Source: JAWXBK01 sp040878185 (GTDB lineage Bacteria; Pseudomonadota; Alphaproteobacteria; Dongiales; Dongiaceae). From it: a stretch of 28,374 nt of DNA. This document shows positions 16,466-24,092 of this stretch, piece after piece. The position numbers were made by a program, and so were the translations under genes. The DNA lies in assembly GCA_040878185.1 (NCBI GenBank), contig JBBDMS010000025.1, positions 1 through 28,374 on the forward strand. The letters are read 5' to 3'. Below the pieces are notes generated by a model. That model saw only the letters and a program-made list of their open reading frames with translations, did no database searches and was not told where the DNA came from. Position 1 is the first letter of the stretch. The number at the start of each line of letters is the position of its first letter.

Positions 16466-17386
16466 CTATTCCTTGCCGCGATAGATGTCGACAATCTGCG
16501 AAAGCATCGCGAGCGCTTCGTCGCGTGGCCGCTGGAACGTGTTGCGGCCGATGATCGAACCGGTGCCGCCGCCATCGCGAATGCCGCGCACCTCGTCGAG
16601 AATGCCGTTGAGATCCTTTGCGGCACCGCCGGAGAAGACGACGATGCGCCGGCCATTGAAGCAGGCCTGCACGACATGCTCGATGCGCTTCGCCAGCGAC
16701 GAAATATCGATCTTCTGCTTTTCGTAAACCTTCTTCGCCTCGTCCTGCTCGAGATGCGCGGTCGGCGGCTTGACCTTGATGATATGCGCGCCGAGCAGCG
16801 CCGCCATATGCGCCGCATAGGCGCAGACATCCACCGCGGTTTCGCCGTCCTTCGAGAGCGTGCCGCCGCGCGGATAGGACCAGATGACGACGGCGAGCCC
16901 GACCGACTTCGCCTCCTCGGCCAGCTCGCGGATTTCTTCCATCATCTCGAAGGCGAATTCCGAGGCGGGATAGATGGTGAAGCCGATCGCGGCGCAACCG
17001 AGCCGCAACGCATCGCCGACCGAACCGGTGATGCCCTGATTCTTTTCCTGCGCGAGGCTGTTGGCGCTGTTGACCTTGAGAATGGTCGGGATCTGTCCGG
17101 CGAACGTATCGGCGCCGGCTTCGATCATGCCGAGCGGTGCTGCGAAGGCCGAAAGCCCGGCATCGATCGCGAGCTGACAATGGTAATGCGGATCGTAGGC
17201 CGCCGGATTGGGTGCGAAGCTGCGCGCGGGTCCATGTTCGAAGCCCTGGTCGACCGGCAGGATCACCAGCCGTCCGGATCCGCCCAGCCTGCCCTGCATC
17301 AGGATGCGGGCGAGGTTCGCCTTGGTGCCCGGACAATCGCTTTCGTAATGGGACAGAATTTTGCGGACGCGCGGCGTGGTCTTCAT
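16466..17386 (-). CDS. fbaB: Class I fructose-bisphosphate aldolase (DhnA/FbaB type)
   Basis: The 306-residue enzyme is a TIM barrel of the DhnA group, which cleaves fructose-1,6-bisphosphate to glyceraldehyde-3-phosphate and dihydroxyacetone phosphate through a lysine Schiff base. Visible marks are LPVDQGFEHGP (43-53) with Asp46, HIIKVKPPT (201-209) carrying the candidate Schiff-base lysines 204 and 206, and the phosphate-binding loops FSGGAAKD (251-258) and GGGTGSIIGRNTFQRP (272-287). An AGGGG precedes the tandem GTG-ATG; ATG 17386 has the better spacing. It sits in a minus-strand run with tkt and gap, as in many alphaproteobacteria, though pgk is missing between them. It would serve glycolysis, gluconeogenesis or the pentose phosphate/Calvin network. 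Confidence 0.9.
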   Translation of the reverse strand: MKTTPRVRKILSHYESDCPGTKANLARILMQGRLGGSGRLVILPVDQGFEHGPARSFAPNPAAYDPHYHCQLAIDAGLSAFAAPLGMIEAGADTFAGQIPTILKVNSANSLAQEKNQGITGSVGDALRLGCAAIGFTIYPASEFAFEMMEEIRELAEEAKSVGLAVVIWSYPRGGTLSKDGETAVDVCAYAAHMAALLGAHIIKVKPPTAHLEQDEAKKVYEKQKIDISSLAKRIEHVVQACFNGRRIVVFSGGAAKDLNGILDEVRGIRDGGGTGSIIGRNTFQRPRDEALAMLSQIVDIYRGKE

Positions 17387-17465
17387 CACGATCCCCTGAC
17401 AGGTCGATGGGCGAAGGATAGGCCGGCGACGCGGCCGATGCGGGGTGAATAGCGGAGGGTCGGAG

Positions 17466-17924
17466 TCATTTCAACTGACCCCGAAGCCAGGCGAGATCCG
17501 CTGCGTCACCGCTCTCCGCACACGGCTTTGCCCCCGCGGGGCTTCCGGGGAACCGCTCCGGAAGGGCCAATGCGGGCGGGCGGCGGCGCAGCAGCAGCCG
17601 CCCCGAACGCGCGGCGATGTCGGCGAGCTTGTCGAAGGCGGCCTTGGGGCCGTGAAAGACTGCGCCCTCGATCCCCTGATGGAAGGCAGCCTGGACCAGA
17701 TCGGGCCGGTCCGCGCAATCGATGAGACCGATCGCATCGGCGCCCGGTGCTGCGGCACGGGCATAGCGCAGGACCGCATCGAACCAGCCGATCCCCGCAT
17801 TGAGGGCCGCATCGGGCACGCTGAGCAGCGCCACCGGTCGTCCGGTCGCGGCCGCGGCGCAGAGCCCGATCTCGGCCTCGCGCCGGTCGCGCATGAGAAT
17901 GACGGGCCGGTCCATGCCGGCCAT
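17466..17924 (-). CDS. Unknown protein between gap and the aldolase gene
   Basis: I do not recognise this 152-residue protein. It is soluble, with no signal peptide or membrane helix. The first 110 residues alternate short hydrophobic strands and helices (RPVILMRD, GRPVALLSV, GADAIGLIDC, EGAVFHG), which resembles part of a TIM-barrel or Rossmann-like sheet, and the tail is basic and Pro/Arg-rich. Codon use and GC match its neighbours. It starts 38 bases after the gap stop and ends 79 bases before the aldolase start, so it is probably in the same transcript. It stands where pgk would be expected, but it is far too short and has no phosphoglycerate kinase motif. ATG 17915 is an alternative start. 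Confidence 0.6.
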   Translation of the reverse strand: MAGMDRPVILMRDRREAEIGLCAAAATGRPVALLSVPDAALNAGIGWFDAVLRYARAAAPGADAIGLIDCADRPDLVQAAFHQGIEGAVFHGPKAAFDKLADIAARSGRLLLRRRPPALALPERFPGSPAGAKPCAESGDAADLAWLRGQLK

Positions 17925-17962
17925 TCTAGCTCCGGATCGCGGTGTTGTGCGCCGGCCTCCGC

Positions 17963-18967
17963 CTAGAGCTTGCCGAGCGCGACAGCCGTATCGGCCATGC
18001 GGTTCGAGAAGCCCCATTCATTGTCGTACCAGGAGAGCACACGCACGAAACGGCCTTCGATCACTTGCGTTTGTCCCAGATCGAAGATCGAGCTCGCCGG
18101 GTTGTGATTGAAGTCGGTGGAGACCAGCGGTTCGTCGTTGACGGCGAGGATGCCCTTCAACGGGCCGGCGGCGGCCTTCTTTATCGCTTCGTTCACTGCC
18201 TCGATCGTGGTGGCTTTCTTCGACCGGAACTTGAAGTCGACCACTGAGACATTCGGCGTCGGTACGCGGATCGACGTGCCGTCGAGCTTGCCGGCAAGCT
18301 GCGGCAGCACGAGACCGACGGCCTTGGCGGCCCCGGTCGAAGTCGGGATCATCGAAAGCGCCGCGGCACGTGCGCGATGGAGATCCTTGTGCAGCGTGTC
18401 GAGCACCGGCTGATCGCCGGTGTAGCTGTGGATCGTCGTCATGAAGCCATGTTCGATGCCGATCGCCTGATCGAGCACAAAGGCGACGGGCGCCAGGCAG
18501 TTCGTCGTGCAGGATGCGTTCGAGACGACCGTGTTGCTCTTCTTCAGGCTCTTATGGTTGACGCCATAAACGACCGTGAGATCGGCGCCGGTTGCGGGGG
18601 CCGAGATCAGCACGCGCTTCGCGCCGGCCGCGAGATGCTTCGCCGCGCCTTCGCGGCTGGTGAAGATGCCGGTGCATTCGAGCGCGATATCGACGCCGAG
18701 TTTCTTCCACGGAAGGTTGGCAGGATCGCGTTCGGCGGTGACCGTCATCCAGCCGCTGCCGGCGTCGATCGCGTCCTTCTTCGTCTTCACCTTGCCGGCG
18801 AAGTGACCATGCACCGAATCATGGCGCAGCAGATGCGCATTGGTCTCGACCGGACCGAGATCGTTGATCGCGATCACCTGGATGTCCTTGCGGCCGCTTT
18901 CATGAATCGCCCGCAACACCAGCCGCCCGATGCGGCCGAACCCGTTGATCGCCACGCGAACCGCCAT
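17963..18967 (-). CDS. gap: Glyceraldehyde-3-phosphate dehydrogenase
   Basis: The 334-residue enzyme oxidises glyceraldehyde-3-phosphate to 1,3-bisphosphoglycerate. The dinucleotide fold opens with AINGFGRIG (6-14), and Asp36 in AINDL points to NAD rather than NADP. The catalytic centre SNASCTTNCLAP places Cys153 and partner His180 correctly. The C-terminal WYDNEWGFSNRM block is intact. A GGAGG five bases before ATG 18967 fixes the start over the in-frame GTG at 18970. It lies 68 bases downstream of tkt on the same strand, so it is likely part of one central-carbon operon. The sequence is ordinary type I GAPDH, with no sign of decay. Confidence 0.96.
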   Translation of the reverse strand: MAVRVAINGFGRIGRLVLRAIHESGRKDIQVIAINDLGPVETNAHLLRHDSVHGHFAGKVKTKKDAIDAGSGWMTVTAERDPANLPWKKLGVDIALECTGIFTSREGAAKHLAAGAKRVLISAPATGADLTVVYGVNHKSLKKSNTVVSNASCTTNCLAPVAFVLDQAIGIEHGFMTTIHSYTGDQPVLDTLHKDLHRARAAALSMIPTSTGAAKAVGLVLPQLAGKLDGTSIRVPTPNVSVVDFKFRSKKATTIEAVNEAIKKAAAGPLKGILAVNDEPLVSTDFNHNPASSIFDLGQTQVIEGRFVRVLSWYDNEWGFSNRMADTAVALGKL

Positions 18968-19035
18968 CACTGCCTCCGTCTTTCGACTCTGTCCGTTACA
19001 GGCTCATCGCATCGTGGCCGGGGTGCCTGCGCTGC

Positions 19036-21042
19036 TCAAAGCCGCTTCCTGATATTTTCCACGACCGCGTCGGCGGTGATGCCGAAATGGCGGTAAAGAT
19101 CGGGCGCGGGTGCCGATGCGCCGAACCCGGTCATGCCGACCGAGCCGCCTTTGGGTCCGACATAGCGTTCCCAGCCGAACGTGCCGGCGGCTTCGATCGA
19201 GACGCGCACCGGTCCGCCCAGCACGGAATCGCGATAAGCCTCGGGCTGCGCATCGAACAGCGACCAGCAGGGCATCGAGACGACGGCGGTTCCAATGCCA
19301 TCGGCTTCGAGCTTGGTGCGCGCCGCGACCGCGATTTCGACTTCCGTACCCGTGGCTATGATCGTCGCGCGCCGGGCGGTCGAGGCGTCGAGCAGCACAT
19401 AACCGCCGCGCGCCGAAAGATTATCGTCGCTATGCGTCGTTCGCAAAGTCGGCACCGCCTGGCGGCTGAGCGCGATGACCGACGGCGCGCCGGTGCTCTC
19501 CAAAGCGAGCTGCCAGCATTCGGCGGTTTCGATGGTATCGGCCGGGCGGAACACATGCAGGTTAGGAATCGCGCGCAGTGCCGCCAGATGTTCGACCGGC
19601 TGGTGCGTCGGACCGTCTTCGCCGAGACCGATCGAATCATGCGTCATCACATAGACGACGCGCAGCCCCATCAGCGCGGAAAGCCGCAGCGAGGGCCTGC
19701 AATAATCGGTGAAGACGAGGAATGTGCCGCCATAAGGCACGAAGCCGCGATGCAGCGCGATGCCGTTCATCGCCGCCGCCATGCCATGCTCGCGCACACC
19801 GTAATAGATATAGCGGCCGGCATAATCGTCCGCCGTCACCGGCTTCATCGGTTTGGTCTTGGTGTTGTTCGAGCCGGTCAGATCGGCCGAACCGCCGACC
19901 AGTTCCGGCATGACCGGCACGATCGCTTCGAGAACATTCTGCGAGGATTGACGCGTCGCGATCTTTGGCGCCTCGGCGCTCGCCCTTCGCTTCGCTTCGA
20001 TGACCGCCTTGGACAACGCGTCCGGGACCGCGCCCGCGATGCGCCGATCGAACTCGCTGCGCGATTGATGGGCCGCGCGATGCGCCTGCCATGTCTCGCG
20101 CTGCGCCCGATTGCGGGCGCCGGCTTCACGCCAGGCATCGCGGATCGGCGCCGGGATTTCGAACGGCGCTGGCGTCCAGCCGAGCTGTTCGCGGGCGCCT
20201 TTGATTTCGTCGGCGCCGAGCGGCGAGCCGTGGGTCGCCGCGGTTCCGGCCTTGGTCGGCGCGCCGTAGCCGATGACGGTACGGCAGGCGAGCAGCGAGG
20301 GGCGGTCGCTCTTGCGAGCGTCCCCGATCGCAGCCGCGATCGCATCGGGATCGTGGCCGTCGACGCTTGCCACGTCCCAGCCGCAGGCGGCAAAGCGCGC
20401 AAGCTGGTCGTCGGAGACCGAGAGCGAGGTCGGGCCGTCGATCGAAATCCGGTTGTCGTCGAACAGAGCGATCAGCCGCCCCAGGCGCAGATGACCGGCA
20501 AGCGAAATCGCTTCGTGACTGATCCCTTCCATCAGGCAGCCGTCGCCGGCAATCACATAGGTGTAGTGATCGACCAGATCCTTGCCGAACTCGGCCGCGA
20601 GCATACGCTCGGCGAGCGCCATGCCGACGGCGTTACCGAGACCCTGACCGAGCGGGCCGGTCGTGGTTTCGATGCCGGTCGCGTGACCGAACTCGGGATG
20701 GCCGGCGGTGCGAGAGCCGAGCTGACGAAAATTTCTGATCTCGTCGATCGTCATGTCCGCGTAGCCGGCAAGATGCAGCAATCCGTAGAGCAGCATCGAA
20801 CCGTGTCCGGCCGACAGCACGAAACGGTCGCGATCGGGCCAATCGGGTGCTGCCGGATCGAATTTCAGGAAGCGGGTCCATAAAACCGTGGCGACATCCG
20901 CCATGCCCATCGGCATGCCGGGATGACCCGATTTCGCCTGTTCGACCGCGTCCATCGCGAGTGCGCGCAGCGCATTCGCCATGTCGCGGTGCGTCACCGG
21001 CGCCTCGGTTCCGTGAAGCGGGGCAGTGCGGGCAGCGTCCAT
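19036..21042 (-). CDS. tkt: Transketolase
   Basis: The 668-residue thiamine-diphosphate enzyme moves two-carbon units between sugar phosphates in the pentose phosphate and Calvin pathways. The N-terminal part has SGHPGMPMG with His40, GPLGQGLGNAVG near 129-140, and the diphosphate-binding motif GDGCLMEG (166-173) ending with Asn197 in LFDDN. The middle pyrimidine domain has YYGVREHGM with its cofactor-activating glutamate, and DSIGLGEDGPTHQPVEH. The C-terminal domain ends with GTFGWERYVG and the GFGASAP block. Length and motifs are those of bacterial transketolase. It heads the minus-strand run and is divergent from the zapA block. The 598-residue antisense frame over it is a shadow of GC-rich codon use. 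Confidence 0.96.
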   Translation of the reverse strand: MDAARTAPLHGTEAPVTHRDMANALRALAMDAVEQAKSGHPGMPMGMADVATVLWTRFLKFDPAAPDWPDRDRFVLSAGHGSMLLYGLLHLAGYADMTIDEIRNFRQLGSRTAGHPEFGHATGIETTTGPLGQGLGNAVGMALAERMLAAEFGKDLVDHYTYVIAGDGCLMEGISHEAISLAGHLRLGRLIALFDDNRISIDGPTSLSVSDDQLARFAACGWDVASVDGHDPDAIAAAIGDARKSDRPSLLACRTVIGYGAPTKAGTAATHGSPLGADEIKGAREQLGWTPAPFEIPAPIRDAWREAGARNRAQRETWQAHRAAHQSRSEFDRRIAGAVPDALSKAVIEAKRRASAEAPKIATRQSSQNVLEAIVPVMPELVGGSADLTGSNNTKTKPMKPVTADDYAGRYIYYGVREHGMAAAMNGIALHRGFVPYGGTFLVFTDYCRPSLRLSALMGLRVVYVMTHDSIGLGEDGPTHQPVEHLAALRAIPNLHVFRPADTIETAECWQLALESTGAPSVIALSRQAVPTLRTTHSDDNLSARGGYVLLDASTARRATIIATGTEVEIAVAARTKLEADGIGTAVVSMPCWSLFDAQPEAYRDSVLGGPVRVSIEAAGTFGWERYVGPKGGSVGMTGFGASAPAPDLYRHFGITADAVVENIRKRL

Positions 21043-21113
21043 CGGTGGGCCGATTTCCAGTCGAAGTCCCGGGAGTCGCGCCGGAATCGTGGCGCCGGCA
21101 GCGGACGCGGCGC

Positions 21114-21142
21114 ACCATGCCGCCCGGCCTCCCGAGCGTCAA
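21114..21142 (-). promoter_or_regulatory. Possible promoter for tkt
   Basis: Minus-strand TTGACG (21142-21137) and CATGGT (21119-21114) are spaced by 17 bases, about 70 bases upstream of the tkt start. The -35 is good and the -10 is weak, so this is a moderate candidate only. Confidence 0.35.
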
Positions 21143-21179
21143 CCGGGATTCCCCGCCTCGGTCAGTGGAAGTGCGGCAA

Positions 21180-21208
21180 TTGACGGGTTTCCGGGCCGCA
21201 CCTATCCT
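21180..21208 (+). promoter_or_regulatory. Sigma-70-like promoter for the zapA - 6S RNA block
   Basis: TTGACG (21180-21185) and TATCCT (21203-21208) are spaced by 17 bases, placing a start near 21215, about 40 bases before the first gene. Orientation and spacing are good. It is divergent from the tkt promoter region. Confidence 0.5.
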
Positions 21209-21255
21209 GCCGACAATTGCGAGCGTTGCTTCAACCGGCATGTGAGGATGGGGCC

Positions 21256-21489
21256 TTGTCGGTGACAGATCGGATCAGCGTCGAACTTGATCGTTTGACC
21301 GCGGCGGTCGCCCGCCTCGAGGCGGCGATGGACGCGCATGGGCGACGCATTGGCGCGGACCAGACCGCCATGCAGGGCGAACTGCGCGAACTGCGGACGT
21401 CGCACGCCGCGTTGCAGGCCGAGGCGCGCACGGTCACCTCGCGCATCGATGCGGTCATCGGGCGCCTGCGCAGCGTGGTGGAGGCCTGA
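21256..21489 (+). CDS. Small coiled-coil protein (DUF4164-like)
   Basis: The product of about 77 residues is almost wholly helical and hydrophilic, with heptad-like spacing (LDRLTAAVARLEAAMDA, then LRELRTSHAALQAEARTV and IDAVIGRLRSVVEA), so it is probably a coiled-coil dimer. It resembles the small DUF4164-type protein often found just before zapA in alphaproteobacteria; no biochemical role is known to me. Start choice is open: TTG 21256 follows a GAGGATGGGG site, while GTG 21262 (beginning VTDRIS) is six bases further on. The stop is four bases before the zapA start, so the two are tightly coupled. A link to cell division is inferred only from this position. Confidence 0.7.
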   Translation: MSVTDRISVELDRLTAAVARLEAAMDAHGRRIGADQTAMQGELRELRTSHAALQAEARTVTSRIDAVIGRLRSVVEA

Positions 21490-21493
21490 CCCG

Positions 21494-21811
21494 ATGCCGC
21501 TGGTGCCGCTCACCGTCAACGGACGCACCTATGAGATCGCCTGCGATCCCGGTCAGGAAGAGCAGTTGCGCCGGCTCGGCGGCGAACTCGCCGCGCGCGT
21601 CGATCGGCTGATCGGTCAGGTCGGTCAGATCGGCGATGCGCAGCTCATGCTGATGGCAGGGCTGCTGGTCGCCGACGAACTCGAAGGGCAACGCAGCGGC
21701 GGTCCGGACGATCCGGCGCGCGCCGTCGCCGAACTCGACACCATCGCGGTCGCCATCGGCGACCTTGCGTCACGGGTCGAGGCCATTGCCGGGAAGCTTG
21801 AGGCCGCCTAA
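21494..21811 (+). CDS. zapA: Cell division protein ZapA
   Basis: The 105-residue protein binds FtsZ and promotes bundling of filaments at the division ring. The N-terminal globular part has VTVNGRTYEIACDPGQEEQL-like family sequence (residues 4-25), followed by helical segments DRLIGQVGQIGDAQLMLMAGLLVADEL and a C-terminal coiled coil. Length is normal. It lies four bases after the small coiled-coil gene and directly before the 6S RNA and the folate cyclo-ligase, the same order (zapA - ssrS - ygfA) seen in many proteobacteria, which strengthens the call. Confidence 0.9.
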   Translation: MPLVPLTVNGRTYEIACDPGQEEQLRRLGGELAARVDRLIGQVGQIGDAQLMLMAGLLVADELEGQRSGGPDDPARAVAELDTIAVAIGDLASRVEAIAGKLEAA

Positions 21812-21820
21812 CTTCCCTCA

Positions 21821-21985
21821 AGGACGGTTGCTGCCCGACGCGACAGACCCCCACTATCCCTGGGGCCAATATCGACCTCTAGGGAGCTGTCTCTGCCGGA
21901 GCCTTGGTTTCGGTACATGGCGCCCACCTGCATAAGCAGGCCACAGAGGATACATGGGTTATCGGTCACGGCGGCGCCGTCCGCT
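21821..21985 (+). ncRNA. ssrS: 6S RNA
   Basis: The 280-base gap between zapA and the folate cyclo-ligase gene is the conserved site of 6S RNA, which binds sigma-70 RNA polymerase and dampens transcription in stationary phase. The ends pair into a long closing stem: GACGG-(T)-TGCTGCC at 21823-21835 with GGCGGCGCCGTC at 21970-21981, twelve pairs with one bulged T. The inner part contains GGGGCCAATATCGACC, similar to a conserved 5' segment of known 6S RNAs, and a large unpaired middle flanked by short stems is plausible. Length of about 160 bases fits. Exact ends are approximate. Basis is synteny plus the stem. Confidence 0.8.
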
Positions 21986-22090
21986 CGCTCGCTTCGTAGT
22001 GCCCGCCCGCATCTGCGCCTGACGACGCGATCGATCCGGCGCATGTCGCGACCGGCGACATCCGGCGCGAAGCAGGATTTCCCACGAACG

Positions 22091-22708
22091 ATGGTCATGC
22101 CCGATACCGCCAGCCTGTCCGATCTGCCCGCGATCAAAGCCGCGATGCGCCACGAGATGACCGAGCGCCGGCGCGATGCCGCCGCTCGTGCGGCACCGAG
22201 CGCAGCCGAGATCGCGAAGAATCACTTTCTTGCATCGATCCCGCTGCATGACGGCGCGACCGTGTCCGCCTTCTGGCCGTTGCCCGACGAGTTCGATACG
22301 CGACCCTTGATGTACGCGCTTCATGAACGCGGCCATCCGATCGGCCTGCCCGTCGTCGAGAAGCGCGGCCTGCCGCTGCGATTCCGTGTCTGGGCGCCGG
22401 ATGTGCCGCTGGTGCGCGGCAATTTCAATGTCGAAACGCCGGGCAAAGATGCGCCCGAATGCGTGCCCGAGATTCTGGTCGTGCCGCTTCTGGCCTTCGA
22501 CCGAAAGGGTTATCGGCTCGGCTATGGCGGCGGATTTTACGACCGCACGATCGCCGGATTGCGCGCGGCCGGGGGCGCGAACGGCCCGACGCTCGCGGTC
22601 GGCTATGCCTATGCCGGCCAGGAGATCGACGCGGTGCCGCATGACGACACCGACGCGCAGCTCGATTGGATCGTGACCGAGCGCGACGCGCTTCGGATCG
22701 CGCGCTGA
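22091..22708 (+). CDS. 5-formyltetrahydrofolate cyclo-ligase
   Basis: The 205-residue cytoplasmic enzyme uses ATP to convert 5-formyltetrahydrofolate to methenyltetrahydrofolate, recycling a storage folate. The key ATP/Mg motif RLGYGGGFYDRT is at residues 142-153, preceded by PEILVVPLLAFDRKGYR; the N-terminal LPAIKAAMRHEMTERR matches the usual 'K...R...R' helix of the family, and FWPLPDEFDTRPL contacts the substrate. ATG 22091 and ATG 22097 are both possible; they differ by two residues. Placement directly after 6S RNA is the common proteobacterial arrangement, and in some species the two are co-transcribed. It is followed 24 bases later by the YmdB-type gene. Confidence 0.92.
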   Translation: MVMPDTASLSDLPAIKAAMRHEMTERRRDAAARAAPSAAEIAKNHFLASIPLHDGATVSAFWPLPDEFDTRPLMYALHERGHPIGLPVVEKRGLPLRFRVWAPDVPLVRGNFNVETPGKDAPECVPEILVVPLLAFDRKGYRLGYGGGFYDRTIAGLRAAGGANGPTLAVGYAYAGQEIDAVPHDDTDAQLDWIVTERDALRIAR

Positions 22709-22732
22709 GCCGGCGGCAAGGCGAGCCCTGTC

Positions 22733-23566
22733 ATGCGCATCCTTTTCCTCGGCGATCTGGTCGGGCGCTCGGGCCGCGAGGTTGTGCTCGAACATCTGCC
22801 GCGTTTGCGCGAGACGTTGGCCACCGATTTCGTCATCGTCAACGGCGAGAACGCAGCCGGCGGCTTCGGCATCACCGACAAGATCTGCCGCGAGCTTTAT
22901 GACGTCGGGGCCGATGTCGTGACGACCGGCAACCATGTCTGGGATCAGCGCGAGACGGTCGGCGCCATCGGGCAGGATCCGCGTCTGCTGCGGCCGCAGA
23001 ATTTTCCCGCCGGCACACCGGGCCAGGGCAGCGGCGTCTTCACAACCAAGGCCAACAAGAAAATTCTGGTCGTCAATCTGATGGGCCGGCTGTTCATGGA
23101 TCCGCTCGACGATCCGTTCGCGGTCGGCGAAAAGGTTCTCGCGAGCCACCGTCTTGCCGGATCGGTCGATGCGATCTTCATCGATTTCCACGCCGAGGCG
23201 ACCAGCGAGAAGATGGCGTTCGCACATATGGTCGACGGGCGCGTTTCGATGGTGGTCGGCACGCATACCCATGTGCCGACGGCCGATCAGCAGATCCTGC
23301 CCGGCGGCACGGCCTATATGTCGGATGCCGGCATGTGCGGCGACTATGATTCCGTCATCGGCATGGAGAAAGCGGTGCCGATTGCACGGTTCGTGCGCAA
23401 GCTGCCGACCGACCGGCTGTCGCCGGCGAACGGGCCCGCGACACTCTGCGGTGTTTTTCTCGAAACCGACGACAAGACGGGGTTGGCGCTGCGCGTCGAA
23501 CCGATCCGCGTCGCGGGTCGGTTGGCGCCCGTGATGCCGGCGCGCGACGGCCTGGAACGCCAGTGA
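22733..23566 (+). CDS. YmdB-family metallophosphoesterase (TIGR00282 type)
   Basis: The 277-residue protein has the dinuclear-metal phosphoesterase set: Asp8 in LFLGDLVG, Glu39-Asn40 in NGENAAGGFG, Asn67-His68 in TTGNHVWDQ, His153 in IDFHAEATSEK, and His178/His180 in VGTHTHVPTAD. It closes with the family block GTAYMSDAGMCG. The Bacillus homologue is a cyclic-nucleotide phosphodiesterase that affects biofilm and motility choices; whether that holds here is unknown. It is 24 bases downstream of the folate cyclo-ligase and probably in the same transcript. Its stop codon lies in the first copy of a 22-base tandem repeat that continues to the stop of the opposing gene. Confidence 0.92.
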   Translation: MRILFLGDLVGRSGREVVLEHLPRLRETLATDFVIVNGENAAGGFGITDKICRELYDVGADVVTTGNHVWDQRETVGAIGQDPRLLRPQNFPAGTPGQGSGVFTTKANKKILVVNLMGRLFMDPLDDPFAVGEKVLASHRLAGSVDAIFIDFHAEATSEKMAFAHMVDGRVSMVVGTHTHVPTADQQILPGGTAYMSDAGMCGDYDSVIGMEKAVPIARFVRKLPTDRLSPANGPATLCGVFLETDDKTGLALRVEPIRVAGRLAPVMPARDGLERQ

Positions 23567-23621
23567 CGCGATAGGTTAACGCCAGTGACGCGATAGGTTA
23601 ACGCCAGTGACGCGATAAGTT
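23556..23621. repeat. Three tandem copies of a 22-base unit between convergent stops
   Basis: Units run 23556-23577, 23578-23599 and 23600-23621. The first two are identical and the third differs at one base. Each unit contains GCCAGTGACGCGATA, with a + strand TGA, and ends in a TT that with the following A makes a minus-strand TAA. The + gene stops in copy one and the minus gene stops at the end of copy three, so the repeat appears to be a triplicated convergent junction. There are no spacers. Confidence 0.95.
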
Positions 23622-23889
23622 AGAGCGGACGGCGCGCGAGCAGAACCTTGCCGATTTCCGCTTCGAGCCGGCGCGTATGGGCGCTGACATCGGCCGCGAC
23701 CTCGGCCACGCGTGGACCCGCGCCCGGATCGTCCGCCGCCGCCAGCCTTGCGGCCGCATCGAGGGCGCGCATCGCCGACTCTGTCGCCAGCGCATCGACC
23801 TCGCGGGCGATCGCATCGAGACAATCGGCTTCGGCGGGCGGTGCCGCGTTCGCGGCCTGGCTGCTGCGTCGTGGTTTCGCTTTGCGCAT
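23620..23889 (-). CDS. Small helical protein of unknown function
   Basis: This 89-residue product is unrecognised. It starts with a basic stretch (MRKAKPRRSS) and then is mostly Ala-rich helix with acidic and basic residues alternating (DAIAREVDALATESAMRALDAAARLA, later ADVSAHTRRLEAEIGKVLLARRPL). It has no membrane segment and no signal peptide. ATG 23889 is chosen because a GGGGG run lies seven bases upstream; ATG 23895 would put the site too close. It is convergent with the phosphoesterase gene and divergent from yebC. Codon bias supports coding only moderately. Confidence 0.5.
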   Translation of the reverse strand: MRKAKPRRSSQAANAAPPAEADCLDAIAREVDALATESAMRALDAAARLAAADDPGAGPRVAEVAADVSAHTRRLEAEIGKVLLARRPL

Positions 23890-23972
23890 GGACATTCCCC
23901 CTCGAAGCGATCACAGGGTTTCAGCCTGGCCCCGAATGCCACATCCCCTTGGGGCGACAGGCGTTTCCTGCT

Positions 23973-24029
23973 AGAAGGCGCCGCATTATCGCCATAAAAA
24001 CGGATTACCAGTCCGCAATGGCGCCTTCT
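23973..24029 (+). repeat. 10-bp perfect inverted repeat upstream of yebC
   Basis: AGAAGGCGCC (23973-23982) and GGCGCCTTCT (24020-24029) are perfect reverse complements with 37 bases between them. The pair sits in the 203-base gap between two divergent genes, ahead of an AT-rich patch at 24040-24075. It is too far apart and lacks a T-run for a terminator; a regulator site or RNA fold is possible. Confidence 0.6.
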
Positions 24030-24092
24030 GAACCCACCAGATTTGGTATATTACTGGAAAACGCCCTCATTATCTAGGGGTGGAAGGAACGA

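Noticed and set aside
19087..20883. A 598-codon open frame on the + strand
   Set aside because: It lies wholly antisense to transketolase, which has every expected motif. Its composition (many Arg, Gly, Asp, His) is that of a shadow in GC-rich DNA.
23556..23621. The three repeats as a CRISPR array
   Set aside because: The 22-base units follow each other directly with no spacers, and no cas gene is nearby.
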